NCBI GenBank assembly: GCA_016195145.1
Contig: JACQAF010000194.1
Span: 1 to 10,779, forward strand
Source: Rhodospirillales bacterium
Lineage (GTDB): Bacteria; Pseudomonadota; Alphaproteobacteria; CACIAM-22H2
DNA: 10,779 nucleotides
Reading direction: 5' to 3'
Positions 8,383 to 10,779 of this stretch are shown in pieces. Each line of letters begins with the position of its first letter. The stretch's first letter is position 1. Position numbers and translations under genes: made by a program. The notes under the pieces were generated by a model. That model did no database searches, was not told the DNA's origin, and saw only the letters and a program-made list of their open reading frames with translations.

Positions 8383-10779
8383 ATGATGCAGCCCTGGCTG
8401 ATCGTCACCGCCGCTTTCGGCTATCTCTGCCTGCTGTTCGCCATCGCCTATTGGGGCGACAAGCGCGCCGACGCCGGGCGCAGCGTCGTCGCCAGCCCCT
8501 ATATCTACGCCCTGTCGATCGCCGTTTACTGCACGGCGTGGACGTTCTTCGGCAGCGTCGGACGGGCGGCGTCGAGCGGCATCGACTTCCTGCCGATCTA
8601 TCTCGGGCCGACGCTGGTGGCCATCCTGTGGTGGCACCTGATGCGCAAGATTCTGCGCATCAGCAAGAAGAACCGCATCACCTCGATCGCCGATTTCGTC
8701 GCCTCGCGCTACGGCAAGAGCCAGCTTCTCGGCGGGCTGGTGACGGTGATCGCCGTCATCGTCATCATGCCTTATATCGCGCTCCAGCTTAAGGGCGTGT
8801 CGACCGGCTTCGACGTGCTGCTCAACTATCCCGACATCGTCATGCCGTCGCAAACCCCGACGCGCTGGGTGTTCCAGGAAACCGCGCTTTACGTCGCCGT
8901 GCTGATGGCGGCCTTCGCCATGCTCTACGGCACCCGGCATATCGACGCGACCGAACGCCACGAAGGTATGGTCGCCGCCATCGCCTTCGAATCGATCGTC
9001 AAGCTGGTCGCCTTCCTGTCGGTCGGCGTGTTCGTCACCTTCTGGATGTTCGACGGCTTCGGCGACCTGTTCGCGCGCGCCGCCGCCCGCCCGGACATCG
9101 CCAAGCTATTCGCCGGCCCCGGCGGGGCCGGTTATGGCGGCTGGGTGACGCTCACCCTTTTGTCGATGGCCGCCATCCTCTTCCTGCCGCGCCAGTTCCA
9201 GGTCTCGGTGGTCGAGAACGTCGACGAGCGCCATCTGCGCAAGGCGGTCTGGCTGTTCCCGCTCTATCTGTTCGCGATCAATATTTTCGTCATTCCCCTC
9301 GCCATCGCCGGATTGCTGCATTTTCCCGCCGGCGCGGTCGACAGCGACATGCTCGTGCTGGCGCTGCCGATGAGCGAGCGCGTCGGCGCACTGGCCCTGC
9401 TCGCCTTCATCGGCGGATTGTCGGCGGCGACCGGCATGGTGATCGTCGAGACCATCGCGCTGTCCACCATGGTGTGCAACGACCTGGTCATGCCGATCCT
9501 GCTGCGCCTGCCATGGTTGCGGCTGACCGAGCGCGGCGATCTCACGCGGCTGCTGATCGCCATCCGGCGCGGCAGCATCGCCACGGTCGTCCTGCTCGGC
9601 TATCTCTATTTCCATCTCATCGGCGGCTCCTACGCCCTGGTCAGCATCGGGCTGCTGTCGTTCGCCGCGGTGGCGCAATTTACCCCGGCGATCATCGGCG
9701 GCATCTACTGGAAAGGAGCGACGCGCATCGGCGCACTGGCCGGCCTCAGCGCCGGGTTTGTCGTCTGGCTGTACACGCTTCTCCTGCCGTCCTTCGCCCG
9801 TTCGGGCTGGCTGCCATCGGCCTTTCTCGACAACGGCCCGTGGGAAATCGCCTGGCTGAAGCCCTACGCGCTGTTCGGACTGAGCGGGTTCGATCCCCTG
9901 TCGCACGCGCTGTTCTGGAGCATGGTCGTCAATCTCGGCCTCTATGTCGGGCTATCGCTGGTCACCCGGCAAAGCGCCATCGAGCGTATCCAGGCGACGC
10001 GCTTTGTCGAGGTGTTCCAGCAGGCCGACGCCGGCGACCGCACGCAGCTCTGGCGCGGCACCGCGTCGTTCAAGGACATCTACGAACTGGTCGCGCGGTT
10101 CATCGGCCCGCGCCGGGCCGAGCAGGCTTTCGCCGGCTACGCCCAGGGGCGCGGGCTCAACCTCGCCCGGCTCGCCCATGCCGATGCGGAACTGGTCCGC
10201 TTCGCCGAGCGCCTTCTCGCCGGCGCCATCGGCTCGGCCTCGGCCCGGGTGATGATCGCCTCGGCGGTCAAGGGCGAGAATGTCGGCATCGACGAGGTGA
10301 TGAAGATTCTCGACGAGGCCTCGCAGGTCATCGAATACAGCCGGCAGCTAGAGGAAAAATCGCGCGAATTGGAAACGACCTCGGCTGAATTGCGGGCGCT
10401 TAATCTGCGCCTCAAGGAGATCGACCGCCTCAAGGACGAGTTCCTGACCACGGTCACCCACGAGCTGCGCACGCCGCTCACCTCGATCCGCTCGTTCTCG
10501 GAAATCCTGCACGACAACCCGAACCTGCCGGCCGAGCAGCGGCGCGAATTTCTCGGCATCGTGATCAAGGAAAGCGAACGGCTGACCCGGTTGATCAACC
10601 AGGTCCTCGATCTCGCCAAGATCGAGGCCGGACGCTTCGACTGGCAGATCGCGGCGATCGACCTCAAGGAAGTGGTCGGCGAGGCGATCGCGGCGACCGG
10701 CCAGATTTTCAAGGACAAGGCGGTGGCGCTCGACGCCGATCTCCCCGACGGGCTGCCGCCGGTGCGCGGCGACCACGAC
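8383..10779 (+). CDS. Sodium/solute symporter fused through a STAC-like linker to a histidine kinase; 3' end outside window
   Basis: The frame is open from ATG 8383 to the right edge (799 codons). Residues of about 1-530 are a multi-helix transporter of the sodium/solute symporter family, with the features of CbrA-like sensors (SPYIYALSIAVYCTAWTFFG near the start, RFQFQVSVVEN-type segment seen as LPRQFQVSVVENVDE). Residues of about 545-640 (FKDIYELVARFIG to AGAIGSASARVMIAS) match the STAC linker domain of such proteins. A coiled helix (about 650-680) leads to HisKA with the phospho-acceptor His693 in THELRTPLTS. The ATP-binding domain is cut by the window edge, so catalytic competence cannot be judged. 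Unlike CbrA of Pseudomonas, no PAS domain appears between STAC and HisKA. It probably senses a transported nutrient or its flux and phosphorylates a response regulator, presumably encoded downstream. GGGGGA at 8371-8376 is its ribosome-binding site. A second ATG at 8386 is an equally possible start. Confidence 0.92.
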   Translation, partial: MMQPWLIVTAAFGYLCLLFAIAYWGDKRADAGRSVVASPYIYALSIAVYCTAWTFFGSVGRAASSGIDFLPIYLGPTLVAILWWHLMRKILRISKKNRITSIADFVASRYGKSQLLGGLVTVIAVIVIMPYIALQLKGVSTGFDVLLNYPDIVMPSQTPTRWVFQETALYVAVLMAAFAMLYGTRHIDATERHEGMVAAIAFESIVKLVAFLSVGVFVTFWMFDGFGDLFARAAARPDIAKLFAGPGGAGYGGWVTLTLLSMAAILFLPRQFQVSVVENVDERHLRKAVWLFPLYLFAINIFVIPLAIAGLLHFPAGAVDSDMLVLALPMSERVGALALLAFIGGLSAATGMVIVETIALSTMVCNDLVMPILLRLPWLRLTERGDLTRLLIAIRRGSIATVVLLGYLYFHLIGGSYALVSIGLLSFAAVAQFTPAIIGGIYWKGATRIGALAGLSAGFVVWLYTLLLPSFARSGWLPSAFLDNGPWEIAWLKPYALFGLSGFDPLSHALFWSMVVNLGLYVGLSLVTRQSAIERIQATRFVEVFQQADAGDRTQLWRGTASFKDIYELVARFIGPRRAEQAFAGYAQGRGLNLARLAHADAELVRFAERLLAGAIGSASARVMIASAVKGENVGIDEVMKILDEASQVIEYSRQLEEKSRELETTSAELRALNLRLKEIDRLKDEFLTTVTHELRTPLTSIRSFSEILHDNPNLPAEQRREFLGIVIKESERLTRLINQVLDLAKIEAGRFDWQIAAIDLKEVVGEAIAATGQIFKDKAVALDADLPDGLPPVRGDHD

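Noticed and set aside
7292..8386. A 364-codon + strand frame crossing the exonuclease and small membrane protein genes
   Set aside because: Arg/Pro/Ala-rich out-of-frame translation that overlaps two supported genes; no motifs.
9474..10388. A 304-codon + strand frame inside the symporter-kinase gene
   Set aside because: Out-of-frame, Arg/Pro/His-rich; the symporter, STAC and HisKA motifs lie in the other frame.

Overview
The window is a GC-rich, densely coded chromosomal stretch. Gene content and codon use suggest an alphaproteobacterium, probably close to Rhodospirillales; this is an inference from family recognition, not a phylogenetic result. It holds eight genes or gene parts. No tRNA, rRNA, CRISPR array or insertion sequence could be recognised.

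Left part (1-1049, + strand): the 3' end of mlaA (outer-membrane lipoprotein) is followed after 3 bp by mlaC (periplasmic phospholipid carrier). Both belong to the Mla system, which keeps the outer membrane lipid asymmetric. Converging on them is ettA (1091-2773, - strand), an ABC-F ATPase that acts on the ribosome. A 276-bp divergent spacer then separates ettA from a 505-aa outer-membrane beta-barrel protein resembling alginate-export porins (3050-4567, + strand). The barrel gene overlaps, tail to tail by 13 bp, a CobW-type G3E GTPase with a histidine-rich metal-binding loop (4555-5679, - strand).

Right part (about 5741-10779, + strand): this looks like a signalling operon cut at its left end. 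It starts with only the C-terminal half of a response-regulator receiver domain. That fragment overlaps by 8 bp a 717-aa membrane protein that fuses two membrane helices, a PAS-like domain, a histidine-kinase-like core lacking the phospho-acceptor histidine, and a DnaQ-type 3'-5' exonuclease with all five catalytic residues. Next come a 77-aa protein with two membrane helices and a large sodium/solute-symporter protein joined through a STAC-like linker to a true histidine kinase. The kinase runs off the right edge before its ATP-binding domain is complete.

The most unusual content is this right-hand module (transporter-kinase, small membrane partner, pseudokinase-exonuclease) and the break that beheaded its response regulator next to the CobW gene.
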